A stretch of 64,000 nt of DNA, taken from the NCBI GenBank assembly GCA_013359255.1, contig JABWCF010000003.1, forward strand, positions 186,001-250,000, read 5' to 3'. Below the pieces are notes generated by a model. It searched no databases. It was not told the DNA's origin and saw only the letters and a program-made list of their open reading frames with translations. Source of the DNA: Flavobacteriales bacterium. GTDB taxonomy: Bacteria > Bacteroidota > Bacteroidia > Flavobacteriales_E > Vicingaceae. Made by a program: the position numbers and the translations under genes. Positions 31,738 to 42,167 of this stretch are shown here, piece after piece (position 1 is the stretch's first letter; the number at the start of each line of letters is the position of its first letter).

Positions 31738-31767
31738 ATTAAGCCTCAACATTGATTGAGGCTTAAT
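31738..31767 (-). terminator. Inverted repeat downstream of sppA, likely terminator
   Basis: ATTAAGCCTCAA-CATTGA-TTGAGGCTTAAT. Confidence 0.65.
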
Positions 31768-31788
31768 TGATATAAGTTATTCTGCCCA

Positions 31789-33570
31789 TTAATAAATTTC
31801 AAACTCTTCGGGCATTTTGGCCATAATGCCTCTTTGTTTTTTTACATTTTTAAGTTGCTTGTAATAAATATATTCTTCTCCTAAAAAATTTCTAATAAGC
31901 ACTTCTTCTCCCTGGCCGCTAAGTCCCTTCATTAATTCTTCGAAAGGATCGGGGAGCTCGGGAAATTCCTTTACCCTGTGAGCATCTAAGCCGGCCAGTT
32001 CTTTGGCTGCCAATATCGCATCGCTTAAGCCTCCAATTTCGTCAACTAATCCAATTTTAAGAGCGTCTTCTCCACTCCACACCCTACCTTGGCCAACTTC
32101 ATCTACCTGTTCCTTGGTTAAATTTCTGCCTTCGGCCACTTTGGTAATAAAATCGTCATAAATTTTTTCTACACTCATTTGAATAATGTTTTTTTCTTCG
32201 GCTGTGAGTGGACGAAAAACCGTAAGAATATCGGCATGTTTATTTGTATTTACGGTATCGGTTGTTATTCCAAGTTTGTTTTTAAACATCCCCTGCATAT
32301 TAGGAATCATTCCAAAAACACCTATGGAGCCGGTAATGGTATTTGGGCTTGCAAAAATTTTATTGGCGGCACAAGAAATATAATATCCTCCCGATGCGGC
32401 TACATCTCCCATAGATACTACCACAGGTTTAGCCTGCTTAGCAAGCACCACTTCTCTCCACATTACATCAGAAGCCAAAGCACTCCCTCCGGGTGAATTA
32501 ACACGAAGTACAATAGCTTTTACATTATCATCTAATCTGGCTTTTTTAATAGCTTCCGAAATAGTTTCAGAACCCATACTTTCCTGAACACTCTTGCCAC
32601 TAATTATATCTCCTGATGCATAAATTACAGCTATTTCAGGCTTTTTTTCTAGTTTCGTTTCCTGAAAATCGGCATGAGTGTAACGTGCAAGACTTATAAA
32701 ATTTATTTTATCTTTTTCGCTTTCGATACCCAATTTTGTACGCAATATGGCCAAATATTGATCTCTGAAACATAACTGATCTATCAGTTCATATTTTACT
32801 GCATCTTCGGCCGATTGTACCAATACGCTATCGGCTAACTGGTTTATTCGCTCTACATTTATGTTTCTTGTTTCCGATATGCCGGCCACCAAATGGTTCC
32901 AAATAGAGCCCATATACTTGCGAGTTTGTTCTTTGTTTTCGGCACTCATTTTATCAAGCATAAAGGGTTCTACCGCACTTTTAAACTTACCATGACGGAT
33001 AATTTGAGCCTCTACTTCTAATTTTTCTAATGCTCCTTTAAAAAACATACCTTGGTAGGCCAAACCTCTTAACTCCATCATGCCGGCCGGATTCAAAAAA
33101 ACAGAATCGGCAACACTTGCCAAATAATACGACTTTTGAGTGTACACCTCACTGTAGGCATATACAAACTTTCCAGAACGCTCCTTAAATTTTTTCAATG
33201 CATTTCTTATTTCTTCAACAGTTGCTATACCCGTCTCTATTCCGGTGGTTTCTATGGCTATACCTTTTATTCTGCTATCATCTTCAGCCATTTCCAAATA
33301 TTTAAGAATATCGTTTAACCCCAATTGTGGATTGGCCTGAAAAGTAGAAAAATCAAAATTTTCCAATGGATTGTTTCCAGTTCGGTCACTTATTATCTCA
33401 TCTAACTTAATGAGAAGTACCGAGTTTTCTTTTACATTTATTACTTTTCCAGACGTTCCGGCCGAACTGATTGCATAGCCGATAATGCCTATGAAAATGA
33501 TAAAAACCAAAAAAGAACTTAGTAAAATACCAACAATGGTAGCTAACACATATTTAAAAAATTGCTTCAT
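31789..33570 (-). CDS. sppA: Signal peptide peptidase SppA, 67K type
   Basis: VNSPGGSALASDVMWREV; KPVVVSMGDVAASGGYYISCAANKIFASPNTITGSIGVFG. Confidence 0.96.
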   Translation of the reverse strand: MKQFFKYVLATIVGILLSSFLVFIIFIGIIGYAISSAGTSGKVINVKENSVLLIKLDEIISDRTGNNPLENFDFSTFQANPQLGLNDILKYLEMAEDDSRIKGIAIETTGIETGIATVEEIRNALKKFKERSGKFVYAYSEVYTQKSYYLASVADSVFLNPAGMMELRGLAYQGMFFKGALEKLEVEAQIIRHGKFKSAVEPFMLDKMSAENKEQTRKYMGSIWNHLVAGISETRNINVERINQLADSVLVQSAEDAVKYELIDQLCFRDQYLAILRTKLGIESEKDKINFISLARYTHADFQETKLEKKPEIAVIYASGDIISGKSVQESMGSETISEAIKKARLDDNVKAIVLRVNSPGGSALASDVMWREVVLAKQAKPVVVSMGDVAASGGYYISCAANKIFASPNTITGSIGVFGMIPNMQGMFKNKLGITTDTVNTNKHADILTVFRPLTAEEKNIIQMSVEKIYDDFITKVAEGRNLTKEQVDEVGQGRVWSGEDALKIGLVDEIGGLSDAILAAKELAGLDAHRVKEFPELPDPFEELMKGLSGQGEEVLIRNFLGEEYIYYKQLKNVKKQRGIMAKMPEEFEIY

Positions 33571-33654
33571 TTTATTTTGTTTTTTAATTATTTATTCAAA
33601 ACTACATTCATCTTTTATTAAGTTTACCGCGATTTACATTAATGGTAATTTATC

Positions 33655-34161
33655 ATGATGAGCGGAATTAAAAATATAGCTTTTATACAGTTAGGCAGCA
33701 ATTTGGGCAATCGGTTAGATTTTATAACTCTTGCCAAAGAAGAAATTGAAAAAGTAGGTATTAATATAATACAAAGCTCATCGATTTACGAAACAGATGC
33801 GTGGGGCGAAACCAACCAAGCTCCCTTTTTAAATAGCGTAATTAAGGCCGAATGTATATTTTCTCCTTTTGATTTATTAAAAAAATTATTCGAAATAGAA
33901 ATATTATTCGGAAGAAACAGAAATATAGAAAATAAATGGAATGAAAGAGTGATAGATTTAGATATTTTATTTTACAATAATGTCATAATTAAAAACAAGG
34001 AGTTAACTATCCCTCATCCTCATTTACAAAACAGAAAATTTGTACTAATACCACTGAATGAAATAGCTCCAAACTATGTTCATCCTTCATTGGGAAAAAA
34101 CATAAGCCAACTGCTATCAGAGTGTACCGATACTCTTTCCGTTAAAAAATATAACACTTAA
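33655..34161 (+). CDS. folK: 2-amino-4-hydroxy-6-hydroxymethyldihydropteridine diphosphokinase
   Basis: IQLGSNLGNR; SSIYETDAWGETNQAPFLNSV; RVIDLDILFYNNVIIKNKELTIPHPHLQNRKFVLIPLNEIAP. Confidence 0.95.
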   Translation: MMSGIKNIAFIQLGSNLGNRLDFITLAKEEIEKVGINIIQSSSIYETDAWGETNQAPFLNSVIKAECIFSPFDLLKKLFEIEILFGRNRNIENKWNERVIDLDILFYNNVIIKNKELTIPHPHLQNRKFVLIPLNEIAPNYVHPSLGKNISQLLSECTDTLSVKKYNT

Positions 34162-34265
34162 AGCTATTATTTTTGTCCAATTCCTGAACAAAGCAAAAGA
34201 AAAACTTTTTTTATATTCAAAACATTATTTATTATTGCAGTCTGAAAGAAAAAACCAATTAAACT

Positions 34266-35975
34266 ATGAAATCTAATAAATTAAGCACAGCAATTGTTGT
34301 AGCTATTGCCTTTTTAGGACTTACTGCTTGTAATGCCCTTAAAAAAATGGCTAAAAGAGCAAACGAAGTAAACTACAGTGTTACACCAAATCCGCTTGAG
34401 ATGCATGGCGACACCATTGTAATGAACTTAAAAGGAAGTTTCCCTACAAAATACTTCCATAAAAAAGTAAAAGGAGTGGTTACGCCTGTATATAAATACG
34501 ATGGAGGCGAAGAGAAATTTGAACCCATTACTCTTAAAGGAGAGTCGGTAGAAGGAAATGGCGTAACTATTAATTACGAAAAAGGTGGTAGCTTTTCGCA
34601 CGTTGCAAAAATTCCATATAAACCCGGAATGGGCAACGGAGAACTTACTCTTTCTTTAGAAGGTTTTTTTAAATCAAAATCAAAAATATTTGAACCCGTA
34701 AAAGTAGCAGATGGAGCCATTATTACTCCGCTTCTTGTACAAAAGCAAGATAAAGCCATTTTAGGAAAAGACGAGTTTAAGAAAACTCATCCGGTTAGCT
34801 TGTTTTCAGATATACATTACGTAGTAAACACGTCTAGCCCTGTTAATGGGGATTTAGGGAAAGATGACATTAAAAAAGTGAAAGCTGGAATTAAAACTTG
34901 GTCTAAAAACGAACGTATTAAAATTACCGAAGTATATGCTGAGGCTTACGCTTCACCGGAAGGAGAACTTTCTAAAAATGATAACTTAGCCAACGAACGT
35001 GCCGAGCATGCAACAAAATTTTGGGCTGCTGAATTAAAAGCAAGCAAAATTGAAGCCGGTCAAAATAAAGTAGGAAAAGGAGAAGACTGGAACGGGTTTA
35101 AAAATTTAATGACTGCCTCTGATATCAAGGATAAAGAGTTAATTCTTCGTGTACTTGAAATGTATGCCGATTTAGAAAAAAGAGAATTGGAAATAAAAAA
35201 TTTGGCTGCTACCTACAAAGAAGTTGCAGATAAAATTTTACCTAAACTTAGAAGATCTGAAATTTGGGTTAAAGCCGATAGCTTAAGCCGACCTGATGAG
35301 GAAATAACTTCTCTTTCCGGCAGTAATCCTTCCGCACTAACAGCCGAAGAACTCCTTTATGCTGCTACTTTAACTAATGACTTAAGCAAAAAAGAAAGTA
35401 TCTATAAATCTTTTGTTCAAGTTTATCCTAACGATTGGAGAGGACCGAACAACATAGGATTTGTACATCTATTGAATAATAAAGTAAATGACGCCAAAAC
35501 TGAGTTTGAAAAAGCTTCAAAAATTACCAAAAACGGTATAATCCTAAACAACTTAGGAGTGTGTGAAAGACTGAATGGTAATGCAAAAGCTGCCATGGAC
35601 TACTACAAACAAGCATCAGGTGCAGGACCAGAAGTAGGAGAAAATATGGGCCTAGTTTACATTATGTGGGGTGATTACCCAAATGCAGTAAGTGGTTTTG
35701 GAAGTTCACAAACTTTTAATGCGGCTTTAGCTCAATTACTTAACGGAAATCCCGATGGAGCATTAAAAACAATAGATGGCTCTAATGATAAAAGCACTGC
35801 TATGGGACATTATTTAAAAGCAGTAATTGGTGCCCGTAAAGGTGACAATAATATGGTGGTTGAAAACTTAAAAAGTGCTACCTCTAAAGATGCATCATTA
35901 AAAGAAAAAGCAAAAAAAGACATGGAATTTGCAAAATTGAAAAACAATGCTGAATTCCAAGCTGCTGTAAACTAA
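34266..35975 (+). CDS. Outer-membrane lipoprotein with OmpA-like and TPR regions
   Basis: Lipobox GLTACN; AYASPEGELSKNDNLANERAEHATKF (OmpA-like); TPR-like C-terminus. Confidence 0.75.
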   Translation: MKSNKLSTAIVVAIAFLGLTACNALKKMAKRANEVNYSVTPNPLEMHGDTIVMNLKGSFPTKYFHKKVKGVVTPVYKYDGGEEKFEPITLKGESVEGNGVTINYEKGGSFSHVAKIPYKPGMGNGELTLSLEGFFKSKSKIFEPVKVADGAIITPLLVQKQDKAILGKDEFKKTHPVSLFSDIHYVVNTSSPVNGDLGKDDIKKVKAGIKTWSKNERIKITEVYAEAYASPEGELSKNDNLANERAEHATKFWAAELKASKIEAGQNKVGKGEDWNGFKNLMTASDIKDKELILRVLEMYADLEKRELEIKNLAATYKEVADKILPKLRRSEIWVKADSLSRPDEEITSLSGSNPSALTAEELLYAATLTNDLSKKESIYKSFVQVYPNDWRGPNNIGFVHLLNNKVNDAKTEFEKASKITKNGIILNNLGVCERLNGNAKAAMDYYKQASGAGPEVGENMGLVYIMWGDYPNAVSGFGSSQTFNAALAQLLNGNPDGALKTIDGSNDKSTAMGHYLKAVIGARKGDNNMVVENLKSATSKDASLKEKAKKDMEFAKLKNNAEFQAAVN

Positions 35976-35983
35976 ATTAAAAT

Positions 35984-36024
35984 AAAATACACCTACTTTA
36001 AAACCTTTTGAGTAGGTGTATTTT
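35984..36024 (+). terminator. Rho-independent terminator
   Basis: AAAATACACCTACT...AGTAGGTGTATTTT. Confidence 0.75.
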
Positions 36025-36049
36025 ACTTAATCTTAAAGCACTGATAAAG

Positions 36050-36574
36050 ATGAAAAAGATTTTAGTACTAGTGTTAGCCTCATTATTTTTGGGATTTTTA
36101 CCAGCCTGCAAAAAAAGTTCGGTAAAAAAACAGTTGGTGGGGGAATGGACCGTTACAGAAATTGCTGTAAACGACCAACCCATAGAATTAACTGAAGTAA
36201 CTAATTCAGATTCTTTAGATATTACTTCCATAAGGGAAATGAATTTTTATCATTGCGAAAAAGTAGAAAAGGATAAAAAATGTGCTGGTTATATGACCGG
36301 AGTACTTAACAAATATGATGACCAGTTAAAAAACAAAGTCGTTTCCGGAATTCTTTTCCAATTTGAATACGAGATTCTAAAAAAAGACAAAATAAAGTTC
36401 ATTGTAAACTACGGGGCTCAGGATTTTTTTGGAATCAAATCAAACCTTTATAGTAAATTAACTTCAGAGTTTGAGGCTACCATTAAAGAAAGTTCTAAAT
36501 CTAAATTTATTTTTGAATTCTTAGAGGGAGAAAAAACAATAAAAATTAGCTTGGAAAAAAAAGAAAATAAGTAA
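36050..36574 (+). CDS. Lipocalin-like hypothetical lipoprotein
   Basis: MKKILVLVLASLFLGFLPACKKSSVKKQLVGEWTVTEI. The ORF start at 36008 lies inside the preceding terminator, so 36050 is preferred. Confidence 0.75.
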   Translation: MKKILVLVLASLFLGFLPACKKSSVKKQLVGEWTVTEIAVNDQPIELTEVTNSDSLDITSIREMNFYHCEKVEKDKKCAGYMTGVLNKYDDQLKNKVVSGILFQFEYEILKKDKIKFIVNYGAQDFFGIKSNLYSKLTSEFEATIKESSKSKFIFEFLEGEKTIKISLEKKENK

Positions 36575-36651
36575 TAGTACGTATTTGTAAATTGTAAAAC
36601 ATCTTATACTTTAGCAACCTAAATTTAAACCTAATAAAAAAACCTAAACCT

Positions 36652-36846
36652 ATGAAAAAAGTAATGTTATTTGTTGCCGTAGCTGCTTTTGCTGCTACTA
36701 CTTTCACTTCTTGTAAAAAGAATTGGACTTGCGAATGTTGTGTGGATATTCTTGGAACAAAAACTTGTTCTTCTGCCACTGCTAAACTGACAAAAAAAGA
36801 TGCAAAAGCTTGGTGCGAAAACAACAGCTATTGCAAATTAAAATAA
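36652..36846 (+). CDS. Cys-rich mini-lipoprotein, tandem copy 1
   Basis: MKKVMLFVAVAAFAATTFTSCKKNWTCECCVDILGTKTCSSATAKLTKKDAKAWCENNSYCKLK. Confidence 0.85.
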   Translation: MKKVMLFVAVAAFAATTFTSCKKNWTCECCVDILGTKTCSSATAKLTKKDAKAWCENNSYCKLK

Positions 36847-36863
36847 TTTAAAAACAATTAAAT

Positions 36864-36893
36864 AAAAGCCATTTATGTATACAAATGGCTTTT
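36864..36893 (+). terminator. Terminator after copy 1
   Basis: AAAAGCCATTT...AAATGGCTTTT. Confidence 0.8.
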
Positions 36894-36920
36894 ATTTTAA
36901 CCCCCTTAATCCTAAAACTT

Positions 36921-37121
36921 ATGAAAAAAGTAATGTTATTTGTTGCCGTAGCTGCTTTTGCTGCTACTACTTTCACTTCTTGTAAAAAGAACTGGACTTG
37001 CGAATGTTGTGTAGACATTCTTGGAACTAAAACTTGTGCTGAAACAACTGCTAAAATGACTAAAAAAGATGCAAAAGTTTGGTGTGAAGATAACTCAAAC
37101 AACCTTTGCAAACTAAAATAA
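36921..37121 (+). CDS. Cys-rich mini-lipoprotein, tandem copy 2
   Basis: MKKVMLFVAVAAFAATTFTSCKKNWTCECCVDILGTKTCAETTAKMTKKDAKVWCEDNSNNLCKLK. The ORF start at 36885 lies in the preceding terminator. Confidence 0.85.
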   Translation: MKKVMLFVAVAAFAATTFTSCKKNWTCECCVDILGTKTCAETTAKMTKKDAKVWCEDNSNNLCKLK

Positions 37122-37135
37122 ATTAAACCCTCAAC

Positions 37136-37161
37136 AAAAGCCGTTTACATAAAAGGCTTTT
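37136..37161 (+). terminator. Terminator after copy 2
   Basis: AAAAGCC...GGCTTTT. Confidence 0.7.
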
Positions 37162-37188
37162 ATTTTAACTCCCTTAATCCTAAAACTT

Positions 37189-37383
37189 ATGAAAAAAGTA
37201 ATGTTATTTGTTACCGTAGCTGCTTTTGCTGCTACTACTTTCACTTCTTGCAAAAAGAACTGGACTTGCGAATGTTGTGTGGACTTTCTTGGAACTAAAA
37301 CTTGTTCTTCTGCTACTGCTAAAATGACTAAAAAAGATGCAAAAGCTTGGTGCGAAAACAATAGCTATTGCAAGTTAAAATAA
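37189..37383 (+). CDS. Cys-rich mini-lipoprotein, tandem copy 3
   Basis: MKKVMLFVTVAAFAATTFTSCKKNWTCECCVDFLGTKTCSSATAKMTKKDAKAWCENNSYCKLK. Confidence 0.85.
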   Translation: MKKVMLFVTVAAFAATTFTSCKKNWTCECCVDFLGTKTCSSATAKMTKKDAKAWCENNSYCKLK

Positions 37384-37402
37384 TTTTTTAATTTATTTTA
37401 CT

Positions 37403-37432
37403 AAAGCCACACTTAATGTGTGGCTTTTTTTT
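37403..37432 (+). terminator. Terminator or attenuator after copy 3
   Basis: AAAGCCACAC-TTAAT-GTGTGGCTTTTTTTT; the T-tract ends directly at ATG 37433. Confidence 0.8.
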
Positions 37433-38341
37433 ATGAAGTTTCTTTCTATCATACTAAAGTCTATACTCGGAATATTTTTTATATTCTCGGGTTGGCTCAA
37501 ACTGGCACCCATAGAGCCCTTTGAGTTTATTTTTGTTGATTTGGGATTTGCCAACTGGACTTTTGCCCCTATACTATCAAGACTTGTAATAGGTACCGAA
37601 TTTTTGTTAGGTGTACTATTAATCAGTCAACTCTTTCATAAAAAGACCATCATTGCCTCCTTAGGGTTAATTCTATTTTTCTCCGTTTTTTTACTCTTTC
37701 TTCTTTTCTCAAAAGGAAACGATACCGATTGTGGATGCATGGGGATTCACTATTCAATGTCGCCCATAGAAAGTTTACTTAAAAATGCTGTTATTTTATT
37801 ATTGTTAGCCTTTGTATACCACAAAGGTGTTGAAATTCATTGGAGTTTTCAGAAATATGCACTAACTCTTTTTATTATTGCATCACTCAGTATGCCGTAT
37901 ATTTTAGAAGTTCCGGATTACAATGTACCCAATCCTTATCGCGATGAAACCGGATACAAAATGAAAATAGAATTATTAGATACAGAATGGAAAAATTATT
38001 CGAAAGAATTAGGCAGTGGAAAAAAAATTATTTGTTTCTTTAGCACCGGTTGTCGCTTTTGTCGTTTAGCCGGCTACAAACTTTCTATTATACAAAAAAA
38101 TTACGGAAAGCCAATACCTGCACACTTCGTTTTTTGGTCGGAAGGAGCCAATGTAGAAGAATACTGGCATGCCAGCAAATCTTTCAAATTCCCAAACCAT
38201 ACCCTACCAACCGAAAAATTTTTTCAATTAAGTGGCAGTGAATTGCCCGCTGTTTTTTTAATAAATAATGGTGTGGTTGCAAAAAAATTACCCTTCAGAA
38301 ATTTAGAGGAGAAAGAAATAACCGATTTCTTAAATCATTGA
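37433..38341 (+). CDS. DoxX/MauE-like membrane protein with C-terminal thioredoxin-like domain
   Basis: Multiple TM segments, then IICFFSTGCRFCRLAGYKL (CxxC) and ELPAVFLINNGVV. The ORF extends to GTG 37418, inside the hairpin. Confidence 0.85.
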   Translation: MKFLSIILKSILGIFFIFSGWLKLAPIEPFEFIFVDLGFANWTFAPILSRLVIGTEFLLGVLLISQLFHKKTIIASLGLILFFSVFLLFLLFSKGNDTDCGCMGIHYSMSPIESLLKNAVILLLLAFVYHKGVEIHWSFQKYALTLFIIASLSMPYILEVPDYNVPNPYRDETGYKMKIELLDTEWKNYSKELGSGKKIICFFSTGCRFCRLAGYKLSIIQKNYGKPIPAHFVFWSEGANVEEYWHASKSFKFPNHTLPTEKFFQLSGSELPAVFLINNGVVAKKLPFRNLEEKEITDFLNH

Positions 38342-38866
38342 TTTCTTTTTAAATATTTCCCATAAAACGATTCCTGCACACACCGAAATATTAAACGAAT
38401 GTTTTGTTCCAAATTGAGGAATTTCCACACATTCGTTTGATAAGTTAATAATATCTTGGCTTACGCCTTCAACTTCGTTTCCAAAAACAAATGCACATTT
38501 ATTGAACTTTGAGAAATCTATTTTCTGCAGTTGGGTACTTCCTTCTGTTTGTTCTACAACACAAACCATATACCCACTCTTTTTAAGATATTGAATGGCT
38601 TCGGTTGCAGCAGAAAAATATTGCCAAGCTACGCTATCGGTAGCTCCCAGTGCTGTTTTCTGTATTTCGCGATTGGGTGGAGTTCCGGTTATTCCACATA
38701 AATAAATACTTTCTACCAAAAAAGCATCGCAAGTTCTAAATACAGAACCCACATTGTGCAAACTTCTAACATTATCCAACACCACAATAACCGGAAACTT
38801 TTCGGCAAACTTATACTCCTCCTTACTAAGTCTGCCCAACTCTTCTGTTTTTAACTTCTTGTTCAT
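38330..38866 (-). CDS. TrmH/SpoU family RNA methyltransferase
   Basis: LDNVRSLHNVGSVFRTCDAFLVESIYLCGITGTPPN; FVFGNEVEGVSQ; FNISVCAGIVLWEI. Confidence 0.93.
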   Translation of the reverse strand: MNKKLKTEELGRLSKEEYKFAEKFPVIVVLDNVRSLHNVGSVFRTCDAFLVESIYLCGITGTPPNREIQKTALGATDSVAWQYFSAATEAIQYLKKSGYMVCVVEQTEGSTQLQKIDFSKFNKCAFVFGNEVEGVSQDIINLSNECVEIPQFGTKHSFNISVCAGIVLWEIFKKKSMI

Positions 38867-38935
38867 AACTCCAAGCCTTTATAAATCTTAACTTTTAAGC
38901 GAAGTTCCTAATTTAGCCTTTAAGCTACAAGGAAG

Positions 38936-41566
38936 GTGGAAACCGTGGTAAAAAAAATAAATACAAGCAACGAAACACCCTTAATGAAACAGTATGCAGG
39001 GATAAAAGCAAAATATCCTGATGCCCTTTTGCTGTTTAGAATTGGTGATTTTTATGAAACCTTTGGAGCCGATGCCGTTAAAACAGCCCAAATACTAGGC
39101 ATCGTACTAACCAAACGCCACAACGGTTCGGCAGGAGAAGTTGAATTAGCGGGATTTCCGCATCATTCCCTAGACATTTATCTTCCAAAATTAGTAAGAG
39201 CGGGCCAACGCGTTGCCATATGCGATCAATTGGAGGACCCAAAGCTAACCAAAACCATTGTAAAACGAGGCGTTACAGAGTTAGTAACTCCCGGTGTAGT
39301 TTTTAACGAACAAGTGTTGGAACATAAAAAAAATAATTTTTTGGCCTCACTATATTTTGCAGGAGAAAAAGCAGGAATTTCTTTCTTAGATATTTCTACC
39401 GGAGAATTTTTAATTGCCGAAGGAAACCTCGCCTACATTGATAAACTTTTACAAAGTTTTAAGCCCAGTGAAATTCTATACAACAAAAAAGATAAAAATA
39501 TATTTGAAGAATTTGCAGGAAGCCAATACAACACATTTGCGTTAGAAGATTGGATTTTTCAAAAAGATTATGCCAATGATTTACTTAACAAGCATTTTGG
39601 AACTTCCTCTTTAAAAGGTTTCGGAATTGAAGAAAGTACCTATGGCATTATAGCTGCCGGAGCCGCCATGCACTATCTTAATGACACCCAACACCATCAA
39701 TTAAAACACCTCTCTACTTTAGCCCGTATAGAACAAGAAAAATACGTTTGGTTAGATAAATTTACCATTCGTAATCTAGAACTTCTTCACTCTTACAACG
39801 AAAATGCAAAAACACTAATAGAGGTACTAGATAACACCTTTTCCCCTATGGGAGCCAGACTGTTAAAACGCTGGTTAGTAATGCCGCTAAAAGAAATTCA
39901 ACCTATTAACGAACGACTTGAAGTGGTTGATTTTTTTGTAAAAAACGATTCTGAAATTAACGAACTTTCAAAAATTATAGCACAAATAGGCGATTTAGAA
40001 AGACTTATTTCTAAAGTGGCTGCCATGCGGGTAACTCCCAGAGAACTTCTTCAACTAAAAAAAACAACCAAAGCCATTTCTCACATTAGAAAAGTATGTA
40101 CTGCATCTAAAAATACCGCCTTAAAAATAATTGCCGACCAGCTAAACCCTTGCACACAACTACTTATTAAACTAGAAAAAGAATTGCACTCTGAGGCTCC
40201 GGCAATGGTGCAAAAAGGAAAGGTAATAGCCAATGGAGTAAACCAAGAGCTAGATGAACTTAGAGATCTTGTAACCAACAGCAAAGAAAAGCTGCTGCAA
40301 ATACAACAAAGAGAAATAGAAAATACCGGCATTAGCAGTTTAAAAGTTGCGTTCAACAATGTTTTCGGATATTACATCGAGGTGCGAAACACCTTTAAAA
40401 ACAAAGTGCCTCCTAACTGGATTAGAAAACAAACACTAGTAAGTGCAGAACGCTACATTACCGAAGAACTTAAGGAATATGAAAGTAAAATTTTAGGAGC
40501 AGAAGAGAAAATACTATCTCTCGAAACAAAACTCTTTAACGAACTTGTGTTATCTGCTCAGGAGTATATACAACCTATCCAGATAAACGCACATTTAATT
40601 GCAAAAATAGATTGCTTTATTTCCTTCGCTCTCGCTGCTATAAAAAACAATTACACCAAACCGCAACTTAACGAAACTGAGATTTTAGATATAAAACTAG
40701 GTAGGCACCCTGTTATTGAAAAACAACTACCCGTTGGCGAAGAGTACATTGCCAACGATATTTACCTCGATCATCAAACGCAACAAATTATAATGATTAC
40801 CGGCCCCAATATGAGCGGAAAATCAGCCTTGTTAAGGCAAACGGCCCTAATTGTATTAATGGCACAAATGGGAAGCTTTGTACCTGCAGCACATGCCTCT
40901 ATTGGGTTGGTTGATAAAGTTTTTACTAGAGTAGGAGCATCCGACAATATCTCACAAGGCGAATCTACCTTTATGGTAGAGATGAATGAAACGGCCAGTA
41001 TTTTAAACAACCTATCCTCTCGCAGCCTCATTCTGTTAGATGAAATAGGGCGAGGAACCAGCACTTACGATGGCATTTCTATTGCCTGGGCCATTGCTGA
41101 GTACATTCACGAACACCCCACATGCAAAGCAAAAACCTTGTTTGCCACTCATTATCACGAATTAAATGAAATGGAAACCCATTTTAAAAGAATAAAAAAC
41201 TATAACGTAAGCGTTCGGGAAACCAATAAAAAAGTAATTTTTCTTCGAAAACTAGTAAAAGGAGGCAGTGAGCACAGTTTTGGTATCCATGTTGCCCAAA
41301 TGGCCGGAATGCCCAAAAAATTATTAAATCGAGCAAACGCAATTTTATCTCAACTCGAAAAAAGCCATGCAAATGCAGGAAACGAAAATAAAACAAAAGC
41401 TTCCCAAATAGAAAAAACAGGATATCAGTTAAGTTTTTTTCAGTTAAATGATCCCGTATTAGAACAAATAAAAGAAGAGTTAACCAGTATCGACATCAAT
41501 ATTCTTACTCCTATTGAAGCACTGATGAAACTCAATGAAATAAAAAAATTAGTAGGCGGAAAATAA
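38936..41566 (+). CDS. mutS: DNA mismatch repair protein MutS
   Basis: [69 protein letters not shown]. Track start is GTG; ATG at MKQYAGIK is an alternative. Confidence 0.98.
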   Translation: METVVKKINTSNETPLMKQYAGIKAKYPDALLLFRIGDFYETFGADAVKTAQILGIVLTKRHNGSAGEVELAGFPHHSLDIYLPKLVRAGQRVAICDQLEDPKLTKTIVKRGVTELVTPGVVFNEQVLEHKKNNFLASLYFAGEKAGISFLDISTGEFLIAEGNLAYIDKLLQSFKPSEILYNKKDKNIFEEFAGSQYNTFALEDWIFQKDYANDLLNKHFGTSSLKGFGIEESTYGIIAAGAAMHYLNDTQHHQLKHLSTLARIEQEKYVWLDKFTIRNLELLHSYNENAKTLIEVLDNTFSPMGARLLKRWLVMPLKEIQPINERLEVVDFFVKNDSEINELSKIIAQIGDLERLISKVAAMRVTPRELLQLKKTTKAISHIRKVCTASKNTALKIIADQLNPCTQLLIKLEKELHSEAPAMVQKGKVIANGVNQELDELRDLVTNSKEKLLQIQQREIENTGISSLKVAFNNVFGYYIEVRNTFKNKVPPNWIRKQTLVSAERYITEELKEYESKILGAEEKILSLETKLFNELVLSAQEYIQPIQINAHLIAKIDCFISFALAAIKNNYTKPQLNETEILDIKLGRHPVIEKQLPVGEEYIANDIYLDHQTQQIIMITGPNMSGKSALLRQTALIVLMAQMGSFVPAAHASIGLVDKVFTRVGASDNISQGESTFMVEMNETASILNNLSSRSLILLDEIGRGTSTYDGISIAWAIAEYIHEHPTCKAKTLFATHYHELNEMETHFKRIKNYNVSVRETNKKVIFLRKLVKGGSEHSFGIHVAQMAGMPKKLLNRANAILSQLEKSHANAGNENKTKASQIEKTGYQLSFFQLNDPVLEQIKEELTSIDINILTPIEALMKLNEIKKLVGGK

Positions 41567-41616
41567 ACAATTTTATTTTTGTAATAGGTATTTTTTTATA
41601 AATTTGCCCTCCGTTT

Positions 41617-41692
<76 letters not shown>

Positions 41693-41766
41693 AGCAATCC
41701 CTCTCTTATTACCGAGAGGGATTTTACTTCCACAAAAGTGGAAAGAGTACCGTTCTTTATAGAAAT

Positions 41767-41850
41767 GCCCAGGTGGTGGAATTGGTAGACACGCAGGACT
41801 TAAAATCCTGTGGCCTCACAGCCGTGCGGGTTCAAGTCCCGCCCCGGGTA
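41767..41850 (+). tRNA. tRNA-Leu (TAA)
   Basis: CAGGA-CTTAAAA-TCCTG anticodon arm; GCGGG-TTCAAGT-CCCGC T-arm; GCCCAGG/CCCGGGT acceptor with a likely A-C mismatch. Confidence 0.94.
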
Positions 41851-41961
41851 CAAAAACAGAGTAAGAAACGGAACCAAAGTGAAGTTTCGAACTCTGTTTT
41901 TTAAAATCAAATATCTCCGCACATATTTTCCGTAAAACCATTCTCTTTTTACAAAAAAAAG

Positions 41962-41969
41962 TATCTTTG
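41962..41969 (+). promoter_or_regulatory. Bacteroidota-type -7 element upstream of tRNA-Leu(TAG)/tig
   Basis: TATCTTTG, matching TAnnTTTG. Confidence 0.5.
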
Positions 41970-42021
41970 CAGTCCTTTTTTGACTCGGTGATTATTTCAT
42001 TGTTTCATTAAAAAAAATTTA

Positions 42022-42103
42022 GCGGGCGTGGCGAAATTGGTAGACGCACTAGACTTAGGATCTAGCGCTTCACGGCATGGGGGTTCGAGTCCCTCCGCCC
42101 GCA
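42022..42103 (+). tRNA. tRNA-Leu (TAG)
   Basis: GCGGGCG/CGCCCGC acceptor; CTAGA-CTTAGGA-TCTAG anticodon arm; GGTTCGAGTCC T-loop. Confidence 0.96.
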
Positions 42104-42167
42104 CAACCAAAAGGTAAAAGTTTAAAGGATTTTCCTTTACTCCTTTGCCTTTTTATTTTATACACTT

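Noticed and set aside
38936-38985. mutS GTG start as unusual regulation
   Set aside because: An in-frame ATG (MKQYAGIK) is a plausible alternative start; no reason to infer special control.
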